Assembly (NCBI GenBank): GCA_964372165.1
Contig: CAYJPT010000002.1
Location: 1-56,823 of the forward strand
DNA: 56,823 bases
Origin: CAYJAD01 sp964372165
GTDB taxonomy: Bacteria; Desulfobacterota; Desulfovibrionia; Desulfovibrionales; Desulfovibrionaceae
Direction of reading: 5' to 3'
The position numbers and the translations under genes were made by a program. This document shows positions 24,943 to 34,649 of the stretch, piece by piece. Each line of letters starts with the position of its first letter. Position 1 is the first letter of the stretch. The notes beneath the pieces were generated by a model, which worked only from the letters and a program-made list of their open reading frames with translations, was not told the DNA's origin and searched no databases.

Positions 24943-25812
24943 ATGAAGTTGGCATGGATAGGCACTGGAATTATGGGTTGTGCCATGGCTGGGCATCTGC
25001 GTAAAGCTGGACATGAAATTGCTATATATACTCGCACCAAGGAAAAAGCAGCTCCTTTGTTAGATATGGGTGCAACTTGGGCTGCAAGTCCGCTGGAGGC
25101 TGCAAGCCAAGCTGACATAGTTTTTTCCATTGTGGGCTTTCCTTCCGATGTAGAAGAAGTAATGCTTGGTGAACATGGAGCATTAAACGGCCTAAAGGCA
25201 GGTGGAATACTATGCGATATGACCACCTCATGCCCAAATCTTGCACAACGTATTGCTACAAAAGCTGCAGAAAAGCAGTGCCATAGCCTTGATGCGCCTG
25301 TCACCGGTGGAGATATTGGTGCGAAAAATGCCACACTTTCAATCTTTGTAGGTGGTGATGAAAATGCTTTTAACAAAGTATTACCATGCTTTGAGGCTAT
25401 GGGAAAGCGCATCGTACATTGTGGCGGCGCAGGTTTTGGGCAAAAAGCCAAACTGGGCAACCAAGTTGCCATTGCCGGTGTAATGTTTAGTGTTTGCGAA
25501 TCTATAATCTTTGCGCAAGAAGCAGGGCTTGATGTAAACTTATGGTTAGAAACTGTTGGTGTTGGTGCTGCCGGCAGTACAGCCATGACAAATCTTGGAC
25601 CACGCATTGTAGATAATAATTTTGCACCTGGTTTTTTTGTTGAACATTTTTTAAAGGACTTAAAACTTTGCATTGAGCAATGCCAAGCTATGAACTTAAA
25701 CCTTCCTGGTCTAACTCTAGCAGAAAAAACATATACTACACTTGTTGAAAAAGGATATGGAAAGGATGGCACACAGGTGCTTGCAAAACTTTTATCCGAA
25801 CGTGCACTCTAA
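24943..25812 (+). CDS. NAD(P)-dependent beta-hydroxyacid dehydrogenase (3-hydroxyisobutyrate dehydrogenase family)
   Basis: A 289-aa protein. The dinucleotide motif is IGTGIMGCAMAGHL (residues 6-19). The substrate loop is SLDAPVTGGDIGAKNATLSIFVGG, the catalytic lysine lies in GAGFGQKAKLGNQ (about residue 170), and a helical C-terminal domain follows. The family includes GarR, MmsB and glyoxylate reductases, which interconvert small hydroxy acids and semialdehydes. The exact substrate cannot be told. Its ATG has AGGAG seven bases upstream. It starts 122 bp after element C2 and stands alone. Confidence 0.88.
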   Translation: MKLAWIGTGIMGCAMAGHLRKAGHEIAIYTRTKEKAAPLLDMGATWAASPLEAASQADIVFSIVGFPSDVEEVMLGEHGALNGLKAGGILCDMTTSCPNLAQRIATKAAEKQCHSLDAPVTGGDIGAKNATLSIFVGGDENAFNKVLPCFEAMGKRIVHCGGAGFGQKAKLGNQVAIAGVMFSVCESIIFAQEAGLDVNLWLETVGVGAAGSTAMTNLGPRIVDNNFAPGFFVEHFLKDLKLCIEQCQAMNLNLPGLTLAEKTYTTLVEKGYGKDGTQVLAKLLSERAL

Positions 25813-25927
25813 AAATTGAGTTTTTTAAATTTTTTGCAATACAATTTTGTATACTAACCTATTACATTTTATCAATCAGCTATCAACTTGTTTTTATTAT
25901 AACTAATTAATTTGAGAAAAATATATT

Positions 25928-28357
25928 ATGCCCATAAATATAAGTATACATTTAGGGATACATGACGACCCAAAGTTCAGTCATTACCCTACTTTATATG
26001 GTCTTGGTAGCTATGTTAATCATAAATTACCAGATACTTATGGATATGTATATTTTTTGATTTATAATAATAGTAAAGAACATTGTACACTTGAGCATTT
26101 TTGGGCTGAAAATATCCATAAAAATCAAGTGCACCAACTAGATATTCCCCAACAGCAGTTACAAAGTGTAATTATCCCACCTAAGGGGAACTTTTTATTA
26201 GCATTTTCACAGCATCTATTGTCACGCTGCCTCTTATGGGGTGGTCTTAGTGGCAATCAGGATATTTGCTTTTACATACGCACTTCAGAGCAAAAAATTT
26301 ATCATACCGATACTTTATTATTTGAGCTAAATAATTATCCCTCAAGCCCGTTGGAAGATATGGAACTTATTCCATATGCACAGTTTTTTTTACAACGGAC
26401 TAATAATTATCAAAAAGAAAAAAGCATAATAACTAATAACTATCAGAATATTTACAACTATTCAGATTTACATTTTAATTGGGGTATTAAAAAGACAAAA
26501 AATGCAGAGGGGAAATCGTGCTGGCTATTGCATGAATATATGCCACATGCAACTGCCCTTTGGTTAACCACAGATAAATTAAAATTTCAACGCTGGGCGC
26601 ATCATGCATTTCAGCCTGTGCAAGAAGCTCAAGGCTGGTGGGAACTACAATTACCCATGGATGCATTAGAGCATGGAACATATATAGAGCTGTGCGTGCA
26701 AAGCCCTAACGAAAAGCATGTGCAAAGACGTGTACCTGCCATGGCACGCTGGGTTGAACAAGATGAAGCTATTAATACTCAATGGTGTGCACGCCATTGG
26801 GATCCTAAAAAGAATTATGTTTGGCAAAATGAAATACCGGAAAAAAATGTATTTCCGCGCATTTATGAAGCACACATAGGTATGGCACAAGATGCTGATA
26901 AAATAATTGAAAACAAGAACCCTGCAAAAGTTGTAGGGACTTTTGCAGAATTTACTGAACATCTTTTACCACGCATTGCAAATAATGGTTATACGCATGT
27001 ACAACTTATGGGTGTGCTTGAACACCCACTGTATAAATCTTATGGATATCAAGTTTCATCTTATTTTGCACCGGCATCACGATTTGGAAATGTGCATGAT
27101 TTTATGCGCTTAGTTGACATGGCGCATGGATATGGCTTGCGCATTATTTTAGATATTCCACATAGTCACACCTCACCCAATACCGAGCAAGGTTTAGCTC
27201 GCTATGATGGGTCACACTTTTTCTTTTCGGACAAAAGTAATCAATGGGGAACAGTATCCTTTGACTATAGTAATGAAATGGCTCGTCGCTTTTTGCTATC
27301 TAATTGCCGTTATTGGTTAGAAGAATTTAAAGTAGACGGCTTTCGCTTTGATGCAGTTGGCAATATGCTTTATAAAGATCATGGCCATAATGATGATTTT
27401 AATCATGTTGGGCGTTGCTTTTATGGCAAGGACGAACTACCACGTGCAGATGAATACGGTCAACTATACCTATGTCTTGTCAACGACTTAATACATGAAA
27501 TGCGCCCAGATGCCGAAAGTATTGCCGAAGAATTTAGCGGCATGCCCGGACTTACCTCTGATCAAAATAAAGGTGGTTTTGGCTTTGACTATCGCTTTGC
27601 TATGGGTATTCCAGATTTTTGGGGAAAATTCATTAAGTCAGAAAACAAGCGTGATATGGGCACATTATGGCATGAGATGACCAATCATCGCCCCTATGAT
27701 CGTACCATAAGCTATGTAGAGTGCCACGATCAATGCATCAATGGTAAAGATGCTATGATTTGGCGTATTTTAGGTGATGTAATGTATACGCATATGAGTA
27801 TTTTTCAACAAAGCTGGGAAATTTCACGTGGTATAGCCTTATATAAACTTATGCGCATGATAACACTTACATCGTCTCACTACGGGTATCTTAATTTTAT
27901 GGGAGCTGAGTTTGGTCATCCGGAGTGGTTAGATGAAGATGGCTATGGGCATCGTCAGTGGGCTTTGTCTACTGACCCCAATTTACGTTATGCACACCTT
28001 GCAGCCTTTGATAAAACTTGCATGACAGAAATTATACAAAAATACATTCATGCATTTATAGAGCAACCAGTTTTTCGTCACATACATGAAGAAAATAAGA
28101 CCCTTGCCTTTGAGCGCGGTCCTTTGCTAATTGTATTTAACTTTCATGAATTAAACAGCCAAAGTGAACTGGAAATATTTGCTACACCGGGTAAATATAT
28201 TGAGATTTTAAGTACTGATAGAATAATTTTTGGCGGGCATGGCAATGTAGATGCACATGGTACTGAACATTTTTCAAAAGCAGGTTCAGGTGTTAACTTG
28301 CAAAGTGTTACTCTTTATCTTCCTCCCATGACTGCGCTAATTTTATTACGCCAATAA
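25928..28357 (+). CDS. 1,4-alpha-glucan branching enzyme, GH13 (eukaryote-like GBE type)
   Basis: An 809-aa GH13 enzyme. The core barrel shows HVQLMGVLEHPLYKSYGYQVSSYFAP, ILDIPHSHTS, the nucleophile in KVDGFRFDAVGNMLY (about residue 473), the acid/base Glu in ESIAEEFSGMPGL (about residue 531) and the third carboxylate in SYVECHDQC (about residue 598). FDAVGNMLY and EFSGMPGL match the eukaryotic/archaeal-type GBE subgroup (GH13_8) more closely than bacterial GlgB. About 280 residues precede the catalytic barrel, longer than usual. It would build alpha-1,6 branches in glycogen. No other glycogen gene is adjacent; the convergent neighbour is a GT4 glycosyltransferase. Confidence 0.85.
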   Translation: MPINISIHLGIHDDPKFSHYPTLYGLGSYVNHKLPDTYGYVYFLIYNNSKEHCTLEHFWAENIHKNQVHQLDIPQQQLQSVIIPPKGNFLLAFSQHLLSRCLLWGGLSGNQDICFYIRTSEQKIYHTDTLLFELNNYPSSPLEDMELIPYAQFFLQRTNNYQKEKSIITNNYQNIYNYSDLHFNWGIKKTKNAEGKSCWLLHEYMPHATALWLTTDKLKFQRWAHHAFQPVQEAQGWWELQLPMDALEHGTYIELCVQSPNEKHVQRRVPAMARWVEQDEAINTQWCARHWDPKKNYVWQNEIPEKNVFPRIYEAHIGMAQDADKIIENKNPAKVVGTFAEFTEHLLPRIANNGYTHVQLMGVLEHPLYKSYGYQVSSYFAPASRFGNVHDFMRLVDMAHGYGLRIILDIPHSHTSPNTEQGLARYDGSHFFFSDKSNQWGTVSFDYSNEMARRFLLSNCRYWLEEFKVDGFRFDAVGNMLYKDHGHNDDFNHVGRCFYGKDELPRADEYGQLYLCLVNDLIHEMRPDAESIAEEFSGMPGLTSDQNKGGFGFDYRFAMGIPDFWGKFIKSENKRDMGTLWHEMTNHRPYDRTISYVECHDQCINGKDAMIWRILGDVMYTHMSIFQQSWEISRGIALYKLMRMITLTSSHYGYLNFMGAEFGHPEWLDEDGYGHRQWALSTDPNLRYAHLAAFDKTCMTEIIQKYIHAFIEQPVFRHIHEENKTLAFERGPLLIVFNFHELNSQSELEIFATPGKYIEILSTDRIIFGGHGNVDAHGTEHFSKAGSGVNLQSVTLYLPPMTALILLRQ

Positions 28358-28401
28358 AATCATAAAATAACAACAAAAACACTTATTTTGTCTATAGTTA
28401 T

Positions 28402-29682
28402 CTACTTTTTATTAGGTGTGTAAGTGCAAAAAAGCTGACACATACGATCAATATTTGTTTTGCCATCAAAAAGTTTATTGACCAATTCTTTAGCATTTTG
28501 CGCCATATTTACAGCATTATCTCGGTCTTGTATTAAAGATTTCATGGCATGTGCCAAAGCTTGTGCATCACGCTCCGGTACAAGGTAGCCCGTTTCACCA
28601 TCTTTTACAACATCACCCATACTGGCAACATCTGTACCAATTACCGGTAATCTATGACACATAGCCTCAATTACTACTGTTGGCAAACCATCAGAATAGT
28701 CAATACCCATTTGTACTATACTTGGCATAACCAACATATCACTATTTAATATAGCCTGCGAAATATTGTCATGTGTCACAAAGCCTAGCATGTGGACATG
28801 CTTTTCTAATTTGTACTTAGCAATGCATTGCTTTAATTTTTCCATCCACGAGCCTGAACCGGCAATGGATAATTGTACATCAATGCCCTCCTTTACCAAT
28901 AAGGCAACAGCGTCAATTAAATAATGAAAACCCTTTGTTTCCACCAAACGACCTATGGCAAGCACTGCATATGGTGATTGCATCCTTACCTGAGCTTCAC
29001 CACGTGTTGGTAATGTTGCAACATTATATACTAAATGTAATTTATCATGCTCTGAGGGTGGCAAAAAAGACGCCATATGCGGTATATTAAATGCAGAATC
29101 GGCACGTGCAAAAGCGCAAGCTTCAAGTTTTTCTTGTAAAAAACCATCAGGTGGGCGCACATCTCCTGCCCTAGCTGTAAAAGAATAGGCAATTCCTTCA
29201 AGTTTATTTACCACATAGGCCGCAGTTGCCGGCCCACTGCCCCAAGCTGCATGCACATGCTCAATATCCATAGCCTTGCACCGCTCGGCTAAATAAAATC
29301 CTGACAAACAAGCCCAAAGGTTTTCCCCAAGCATCTCCCAATCACGCCACTTACGAAAAATTGTATGATGCAAAATTCCCCAAGCTTTTTTAGGCTCACG
29401 TATCAAACGGCGAGTAACTGCACCCAGTATTTTACCTATGCTTGCTATTCCAAAGTGTTCAGTTGGAATATTATGGTTGTGAATATGTGGTGCTAAATCC
29501 TTAAGCTTTTTAGCATAAAGTGTAATTACCGACACTGGTAAATTGCGCTTATAAAGAGCGTCTAATTCATAAAATATAAACGTTTCTGATGATAATGGAA
29601 ACCATAAAGCAACATACAGGGTACGTGGAAAATCTCTATTATCTACACAAATGTCTTGCTCAAAATTACTCATACTCACCAT
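28402..29682 (-). CDS. Family 4 glycosyltransferase (GT-B fold)
   Basis: A 426-aa protein. LYVALWFPLSSETFIFYELDAL near the N terminus and ERCKAMDIEHVHAAWGSGPA are characteristic of WcaL/AmsK-like GT4 enzymes. The C-terminal nucleotide-sugar site reads AIGRLVETKGFHYLIDAVALL and GLPTVVIEAMCHRLPVIGTDVASMGDVV, with the EX7E-type glutamates. It transfers a sugar from a nucleotide donor to a surface polysaccharide or lipid-linked precursor. Two start codons, at 29682 and 29673, are equally plausible. It is convergent with the branching enzyme gene and downstream of the FmdE-MoeA gene. Confidence 0.85.
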   Translation of the reverse strand: MVSMSNFEQDICVDNRDFPRTLYVALWFPLSSETFIFYELDALYKRNLPVSVITLYAKKLKDLAPHIHNHNIPTEHFGIASIGKILGAVTRRLIREPKKAWGILHHTIFRKWRDWEMLGENLWACLSGFYLAERCKAMDIEHVHAAWGSGPATAAYVVNKLEGIAYSFTARAGDVRPPDGFLQEKLEACAFARADSAFNIPHMASFLPPSEHDKLHLVYNVATLPTRGEAQVRMQSPYAVLAIGRLVETKGFHYLIDAVALLVKEGIDVQLSIAGSGSWMEKLKQCIAKYKLEKHVHMLGFVTHDNISQAILNSDMLVMPSIVQMGIDYSDGLPTVVIEAMCHRLPVIGTDVASMGDVVKDGETGYLVPERDAQALAHAMKSLIQDRDNAVNMAQNAKELVNKLFDGKTNIDRMCQLFCTYTPNKK

Positions 29683-29770
29683 ACTCGCTATCAGCTACTA
29701 AGTGTTTGGATTTCAAATTTAATGTACCAAACAAAAACATATACTTTTAACTAAACGTTTATTTTTAAAA

Positions 29771-29813
29771 CTAAGCCGATACTTAAATTTTTTGCATTTA
29801 AGCATAGGCTTAG
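29771..29813 (-). terminator. Hairpin downstream of the FmdE-MoeA gene
   Basis: CTAAGCCGATACTTAAA and TTTAAGCATAGGCTTAG form a 17-bp stem with two mismatches around a 9-base loop, starting 6 bp after the stop codon at 29820 on the minus strand. The following TTTTAAAAAT tract is weak as a terminator. Confidence 0.6.
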
Positions 29814-29819
29814 ATTATA

Positions 29820-31442
29820 CTAACGACCAAAAGGACACTTAGGATAAGCGCAGCTTTTGCACTCCATACAAAGTCCACCATGACCAAGTTTAGCAAGATC
29901 TAGGCGTGTAATTTTTTGCCCAGCAAGTAAGCGTGGCAAAATAAAATCAACACCGGTTGTTTTATAAAAGAGCGCGCAAGCTGGGACACCTAACACTTGA
30001 ACATTTCCAATACGACCAATTAAGGTCATAGTTCCAGGTAATACAGGTAATCCAAAGAGCACATCACTTAAGCCTGCATCAATTAAAGCCTTTCTGGTCA
30101 CATCATCAGGGTCAACAGACATACCTGCAGTACTCACAATAAGGTCAGCACCAGATGCAATAAGTTCATGCACAGCACTGCTTATTAATGTTGCATCATC
30201 TGGAGTGATGCAAGTTTTTACCACAGTACAATTAAGGGCTTCAGCTTTTTGGGTAATAATAGGTTCAAATTTATCTTGAATAAGCCCACTAAAGACTTCA
30301 GTACCAGTAACCAAGATACCAATTTTTGCTTGACGCATGGGTAACACTTCAAAAAGTGGGCCTTCTTCAAGTGTTGCTAGGGCTTTTATAAGCAATTGCC
30401 GCGAAAGATAAAGCGGTATGGCACGGCTACCAGCCAAGCGTGTACCTTCTTTAATAATACCCATGCTATGCCTTGTGGCACACATAATATCCGGGATAAG
30501 ATTAAACCGCTGTAAGCGATCTTCATCAACCCATAATAAGCCATCTCTTGCAGCTTTAAAATTAATTTTACCTTCACGCGCTGGACCTTCAGCCACAACG
30601 CCTTGACCAGGCATAAGCTTTGCAAATTCTTGTACTACTGTATCTTCATGCACCCAATCTTCTACATTTGGTGCATTTTCAGCTGTGTAGACATTGCTAC
30701 GTCCCATATGTTGTAAGCGACATACATCGCCTATATCAAGCACTTGACCCGCACGAAAAGCAGCATCCTTTGTTTCTCCAGGTATTATTTGTGTCATATC
30801 GTGCAAAGCATGCTGACCAACGGCCTTTTCTACCGGTACAGCAACTAAGTCTGGTCCCTTAAATGAGAAGCCAGGACCAACATCATAAGGAGATTCTCCC
30901 TGGCATGAGCGGCAAATACCGCCAAAGGATGCAGGATGCCACTCTCCACATAATGGACATCGCACAATACCACCCTTACCCTTATGCCCTAAGGCTGTAG
31001 GTAAAACTTGTACAGTGCGCAAAGTTAATATACTGTCTTTAGCATCACGAATTTCTTGCTGCAACCGCTCAGTGTCTTGTTCAGACTTGGGTTTTTCTTT
31101 CAAAAACCAAGAACGAATTTCAGGAAATGGCCCTAGTTTTTCAACATCCAAATGCACACGCACACCACTGCCAGTATGTTTATCAAAAAGACTCAAAGCA
31201 TAAAGACCAAAATTATGAATACGCATCCAGCCATTACCCACAGTACATGGAGTAAGTAATTGCACAGCATCAGGTAAACATTGACCGGTTTCTGAAATAA
31301 CATCGAACAAAATACCTTCTGGTAAAGCTTGGCGTGCCATCTCCACCATATATCCACCAATTATCAATCCCGGTGCAGGATAACCATGAAATTTACGAGC
31401 TTGTTCCATAAATTCATCATGTGTCCATGGGCCAATATTCAT
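29820..31442 (-). CDS. FmdE-domain / MoeA-like molybdopterin-binding fusion protein
   Basis: A 540-aa protein. The N-terminal FmdE domain has the motif KFHGYPAPGLIIGGYM (residues 16-31). A zinc ribbon follows with CPLC and CRSC (about residues 162-182). A molybdopterin-binding MoCF domain occupies about 365-500 (GILVTGTEVFSG, STAGMSVDPDDVTRKAL, LPGTMTLIGRIGNVQVLGVPACAL). The C terminus has a cysteine cluster, CMECKSCAYPKC. FmdE/MoeA-like fusions are known in sulfate reducers and may take part in molybdenum or tungsten cofactor handling. The start at 31442 has AAGGAAGG seven bases upstream; a start 26 codons further up is rejected for lack of support. It is divergent from the phosphopantetheinyl transferase gene. 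Confidence 0.85.
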   Translation of the reverse strand: MNIGPWTHDEFMEQARKFHGYPAPGLIIGGYMVEMARQALPEGILFDVISETGQCLPDAVQLLTPCTVGNGWMRIHNFGLYALSLFDKHTGSGVRVHLDVEKLGPFPEIRSWFLKEKPKSEQDTERLQQEIRDAKDSILTLRTVQVLPTALGHKGKGGIVRCPLCGEWHPASFGGICRSCQGESPYDVGPGFSFKGPDLVAVPVEKAVGQHALHDMTQIIPGETKDAAFRAGQVLDIGDVCRLQHMGRSNVYTAENAPNVEDWVHEDTVVQEFAKLMPGQGVVAEGPAREGKINFKAARDGLLWVDEDRLQRFNLIPDIMCATRHSMGIIKEGTRLAGSRAIPLYLSRQLLIKALATLEEGPLFEVLPMRQAKIGILVTGTEVFSGLIQDKFEPIITQKAEALNCTVVKTCITPDDATLISSAVHELIASGADLIVSTAGMSVDPDDVTRKALIDAGLSDVLFGLPVLPGTMTLIGRIGNVQVLGVPACALFYKTTGVDFILPRLLAGQKITRLDLAKLGHGGLCMECKSCAYPKCPFGR

Positions 31443-31539
31443 AATAATACCTTCCTTTGAGTATATAAAAACACTATGTTGTGTAAAATACGCTATAATA
31501 CATTTTCTTGCAAATAACAATTCCTTATATTATTATAAT

Positions 31540-32175
31540 GTGATGAAAATTTATAGTTGCAATATTAGCCTTTGGAATGATTTTGACGGCCTAAAACATT
31601 TGTGCACAGACAGAAAAGCACAATTTGAACGCTATAAAAAACCTAAGGATAAATTGCGCTGTTTAGTTGGTGGACTATTATTAAGTTATGCATTGGGGCA
31701 TAAAAATTCTCCCTTGCAAAATGCATATGGTAAGCCATACTTTGAGCAAGGTCCACATTTTAATATTTCACACTCAGGTGATTATGTTGTCCTTGCTACA
31801 TCTACGCATAGTATTGGCATTGATGTTGAAATTATAAAATCATTTAATATAGGTGTAGCAAAAAAATGTTTTACACCCAACGAACTTGCATGGCTTGAAA
31901 AACAAAACACCAAGCAAGCATTTTTTAAGATTTGGACTGCGAAGGAAAGCATTATGAAAGCGACAGGACTTGGTTTTTCCTTAAACCCATCTAGCTTTGA
32001 TGTTCTTCCTATAAGCGACGGGCCACGCATTATCAATGAGCAAAAATGGTTTCTATATTGGCATAGTTTCACAGAACACGAGCTTTGCATGGCATGTGCT
32101 GCACCAACAACTCCAAACATTATAGATTTATCCTCACAGACAATATTAAGTCGTCTTGAAAGTATATTTTGTTAA
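31540..32175 (+). CDS. 4'-phosphopantetheinyl transferase, Sfp-type
   Basis: A 211-aa protein with the family motifs FNISHSGDYVVLA (about residues 74-86), SIGIDVEIIK (Mg-binding Asp-x-Glu, about residue 95) and FFKIWTAKESIMKATGLG (about residues 128-145). It transfers the phosphopantetheine arm of CoA to a carrier-protein serine. No polyketide or non-ribosomal synthetase gene is in the window; it could serve an acyl carrier protein. A GTG at 31540 is followed directly by ATG at 31543, and neither has a clear ribosome site. It is divergent from the FmdE-MoeA gene. Confidence 0.9.
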   Translation: MMKIYSCNISLWNDFDGLKHLCTDRKAQFERYKKPKDKLRCLVGGLLLSYALGHKNSPLQNAYGKPYFEQGPHFNISHSGDYVVLATSTHSIGIDVEIIKSFNIGVAKKCFTPNELAWLEKQNTKQAFFKIWTAKESIMKATGLGFSLNPSSFDVLPISDGPRIINEQKWFLYWHSFTEHELCMACAAPTTPNIIDLSSQTILSRLESIFC

Positions 32176-32218
32176 ATCCAATACTATAACCTGTGATATA
32201 TTTATAAATTTAAAACAC

Positions 32219-32356
32219 TACCTTCATTCGCCCTGTGGGACGCAAAAAAGCGTGGTTTTTTGCGTCCCATTCGGCGTGCAAAGTAGGCACAGTTGCCTAC
32301 TTTGTAAGGAAACGCCAATATGTTTTTTGACTTGTTGATTTAATCAGCGTTTCCCC
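32219..32356. repeat. Mosaic hairpin repeat, copy R2
   Basis: It contains two strong hairpins: GGGACGCAAAAAA with TTTTTTGCGTCCC (13-bp perfect stem, 32237-32268) and CAAAGTAGGC with GCCTACTTTG (10-bp perfect stem, 32279-32304). The right end, ATATG through AATCAGCGTTTCC, is the exact inverse of the first 37 bases of R1. The left part, CCTTCATTCGCCCTGTGGGA, is shared with R4. It lies between the convergent phosphopantetheinyl transferase and metal ATPase genes and would terminate in both directions. Confidence 0.82.
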
Positions 32357-32377
32357 AATAATGTTTAACAATAGACA

Positions 32378-34288
32378 CTAAGCTTCTATTTTCTTTTCAT
32401 ATAGCCTTGCAGCATTCAAAACCACTATAACCGAACCGGCATTGTGCACCAACGCACCCGTTGCAGGGTTAAGCCAACCCATTACCGAAAAAATAATTGC
32501 CGCAAAATTTATAACCATTGCTAAGGTTATATTAAATTTTATGGAAAAAATGGTAGCATTGGAAAGCTTTTTTAAATATGAGATTTTTGTTATATCATCA
32601 CCCATGATTGCAATATCAGCTGCATCAACAGCTATATCACTACCCATTGTACCCATAGCAATGCCAACAGAAGCAGTCTTTAAGGCTGGGGCGTCATTTA
32701 CACCATCACCAACCATACAAACATGTCCATCTTTAGCAGTTAACTCATTAATAGCATTAACCTTACCCTCTGGCAGAAGTGAAGAATATATTTCTCCTAT
32801 GCCTACCTTTTGTGATATAAAAGCTGCACTATGCTCATTATCACCGGTTAAAAGCACAGTTTTAAGCACGCCAGCATTTTTTAACGAGGCTATAGCAGTA
32901 GGAGATGTTTCTTTAATGGTGTCAGAAAGACCTATGACACCAATAATTTTATCTTGCTCTGCCACAATAATTATAGCCTTGCCTTCACGACGCAAGCCCA
33001 AAATAATGTTTTGTATTTTTTCTGAAATATTAGCTTGAGTATGGTCATTAATTAACCTTTCATTACCACAGTAGAGCATTTTACCCTGTACAGTTGCAAA
33101 AACACCCTTGCCAGCAATCATTGAAAAATCATTCACCTCAAACAAATTGATATTTTTTTCCTTAGCATAACCGCTAACTGCTTTGCCAAGTGGATGCTCA
33201 GAACGGCTCTCAATTGAAGACAAAGCAGTTATAACAAATTGCTCATCGCCATCTAAAATGTGAATATCACTGACAGAAAGTTGCCCTTTTGTGATAGTTC
33301 CGGTTTTATCAAAAGCTACAGTTGTTACTTGTCCCATAAGTTCCAAAGCTTCACCACTTTTGATAAGCACACCATTTTTCGTAGCTTGCCCAATGGCTGC
33401 CATAATAGATGTAGGAGTTGCCAAAGCCAAAGCGCAAGGGCAAAATACCACCAAGATTGTCACTGCCCTGATTAAAGCATCGTCCGGTCTATTTAGCATA
33501 AAGTTAAATATAGCATAAGTAACAATTGCAATAACACAAGCAGTGGGCACTAAGAATGCAGCCCATTTATCAACGATTTTTTGTGTAGGTCCCTTATTGT
33601 TTTCTGCTTGCTCCACAAGTTTAATCATTTTTTGTAGTGAAGAATTAGTAAAAGATTTTGTGACCCTTATATCAACAGAACCAAAGCGATTGATAGTACC
33701 AGTAAAAACTTCATCTCCAATCTGCTTATCAACCGGCAGTGATTCTCCGGTAATGATAGATTGATCAATGGACGTGTTGCCAGCAATTATTACGCCATCA
33801 GATGCAAAACTTTCTCCGGGTAGAATGCGTAATGTATCACCAACATTGATATTTTCTGCATTTATTATTTCTTCAGTGGCACTACTTGAAGCAAAAATAA
33901 TTCTACGCCCTGTACTTGGCACAAGATTTAATAGTTTTTCAATACCCTTTTTGGCTTTCTCCACTGTGCGATCTTCAAGCCATTCCCCTATGGCCATGAT
34001 AAAAGCCACCTCACCTGCAGCAAAAACATCTCCAATATACACAGCGGCAATCATAGCAATAGTAATAAGCAGTGGAGAAGTAATGCGCATTTGCATAGTA
34101 TTAGTTACTGCAGAATATGCGAGTGGTGTTCCAGAAATTAAAAGTGACACCCAAGCAGGATTTAGGGGAAAAACAAAATCAGACCCCATAATTGGTAAAA
34201 TGTATTCTACTATAAAACTAACAAGCAAAAAAACACCAGAAACCCAAAGCATTGGAATTGAATTTAACATGTGGATATATTGTTTCAT
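32378..34288 (-). CDS. P1B-type heavy-metal-translocating ATPase
   Basis: A 636-aa P-type ATPase without an N-terminal metal-binding domain. The membrane metal site is VVFCPCALALATPT (about residue 285), the phosphorylation site is AFDKTGTITKG (about residue 327), and GDGVNDAPALK (about residue 527) is the hinge. The last helix reads NPATGALVHNAGSVIVVLNAARL, unlike the DxG motif of Zn/Cd exporters and the MxxxS of copper exporters. The metal is therefore uncertain (Mn, Fe, Zn and Cu are possible). The ATG at 34288 has AGGA upstream. It starts 8 bp after the csoR-like gene, so they form one operon, controlled by the palindromes at 34617-34649 and 34802-34834. Confidence 0.92.
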   Translation of the reverse strand: MKQYIHMLNSIPMLWVSGVFLLVSFIVEYILPIMGSDFVFPLNPAWVSLLISGTPLAYSAVTNTMQMRITSPLLITIAMIAAVYIGDVFAAGEVAFIMAIGEWLEDRTVEKAKKGIEKLLNLVPSTGRRIIFASSSATEEIINAENINVGDTLRILPGESFASDGVIIAGNTSIDQSIITGESLPVDKQIGDEVFTGTINRFGSVDIRVTKSFTNSSLQKMIKLVEQAENNKGPTQKIVDKWAAFLVPTACVIAIVTYAIFNFMLNRPDDALIRAVTILVVFCPCALALATPTSIMAAIGQATKNGVLIKSGEALELMGQVTTVAFDKTGTITKGQLSVSDIHILDGDEQFVITALSSIESRSEHPLGKAVSGYAKEKNINLFEVNDFSMIAGKGVFATVQGKMLYCGNERLINDHTQANISEKIQNIILGLRREGKAIIIVAEQDKIIGVIGLSDTIKETSPTAIASLKNAGVLKTVLLTGDNEHSAAFISQKVGIGEIYSSLLPEGKVNAINELTAKDGHVCMVGDGVNDAPALKTASVGIAMGTMGSDIAVDAADIAIMGDDITKISYLKKLSNATIFSIKFNITLAMVINFAAIIFSVMGWLNPATGALVHNAGSVIVVLNAARLYEKKIEA

Positions 34289-34296
34289 CACAGATC

Positions 34297-34572
34297 CTAT
34301 ACTATTTTTGAAAATTGATTTAATGCACTAAGTAAGTCCTTAATGGCCCTTTCTTCTTCTCCACGCTTGATTACATCAAGCACACAATGGTGCATGTGAC
34401 CTTCTAAAATTATTTGACCAGTTTTATGTAGTGCTGATTTAACAGCACCAATTTGTATCAAAATTTGTTCACATGGTTTATCATCTTCTACCATTTTGGA
34501 AATGCCACGAACTTGTCCCTCAATCTTTCTAAGCCTTTTTTGTATGCTCTCCACATCCATGCACTGTCTCAT
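34297..34572 (-). CDS. CsoR/RcnR-family metal-sensing repressor
   Basis: A 91-aa protein made of the DUF156 four-helix fold: RLRKIEGQVRGISKMVEDDKPCEQIL, then ILEGHMHHCVLDVI. The metal ligands Cys (DKPCEQ), His (EGHMHH) and Cys (HHCV) give the C-H-C pattern of CsoR-like copper sensors. RcnR would have an N-terminal histidine, which is not seen. The start at 34572 is set by GGAGG six bases upstream; an in-frame extension of 53 codons reads through the mobile element and is not a natural N terminus. It probably represses its own operon with the P1B ATPase until metal binds. Confidence 0.93.
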   Translation of the reverse strand: MRQCMDVESIQKRLRKIEGQVRGISKMVEDDKPCEQILIQIGAVKSALHKTGQIILEGHMHHCVLDVIKRGEEERAIKDLLSALNQFSKIV

Positions 34573-34616
34573 GCTAAACCTCCGATAATAAAATAAAACG
34601 TATATTAAACGTAAAA

Positions 34617-34649
34617 AAATACTATATACCCCGATGAGGTATATAGTAT
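34617..34649. promoter_or_regulatory. Palindromic operator O1 upstream of the csoR-like gene
   Basis: ATACTATATACC, seven bases and GGTATATAGTAT form a perfect 12-bp dyad 45-78 bp upstream of the csoR start. ATACCCC with GGTAT resembles CsoR-family operators (G/C-tract flanked by AT-rich arms). A second copy with three differences is at 34802-34834. Confidence 0.75.

Noticed and set aside
24909..25772. 287-aa frame antisense to the dehydrogenase
   Set aside because: A shadow of the real gene at 24943-25812; low-complexity composition.
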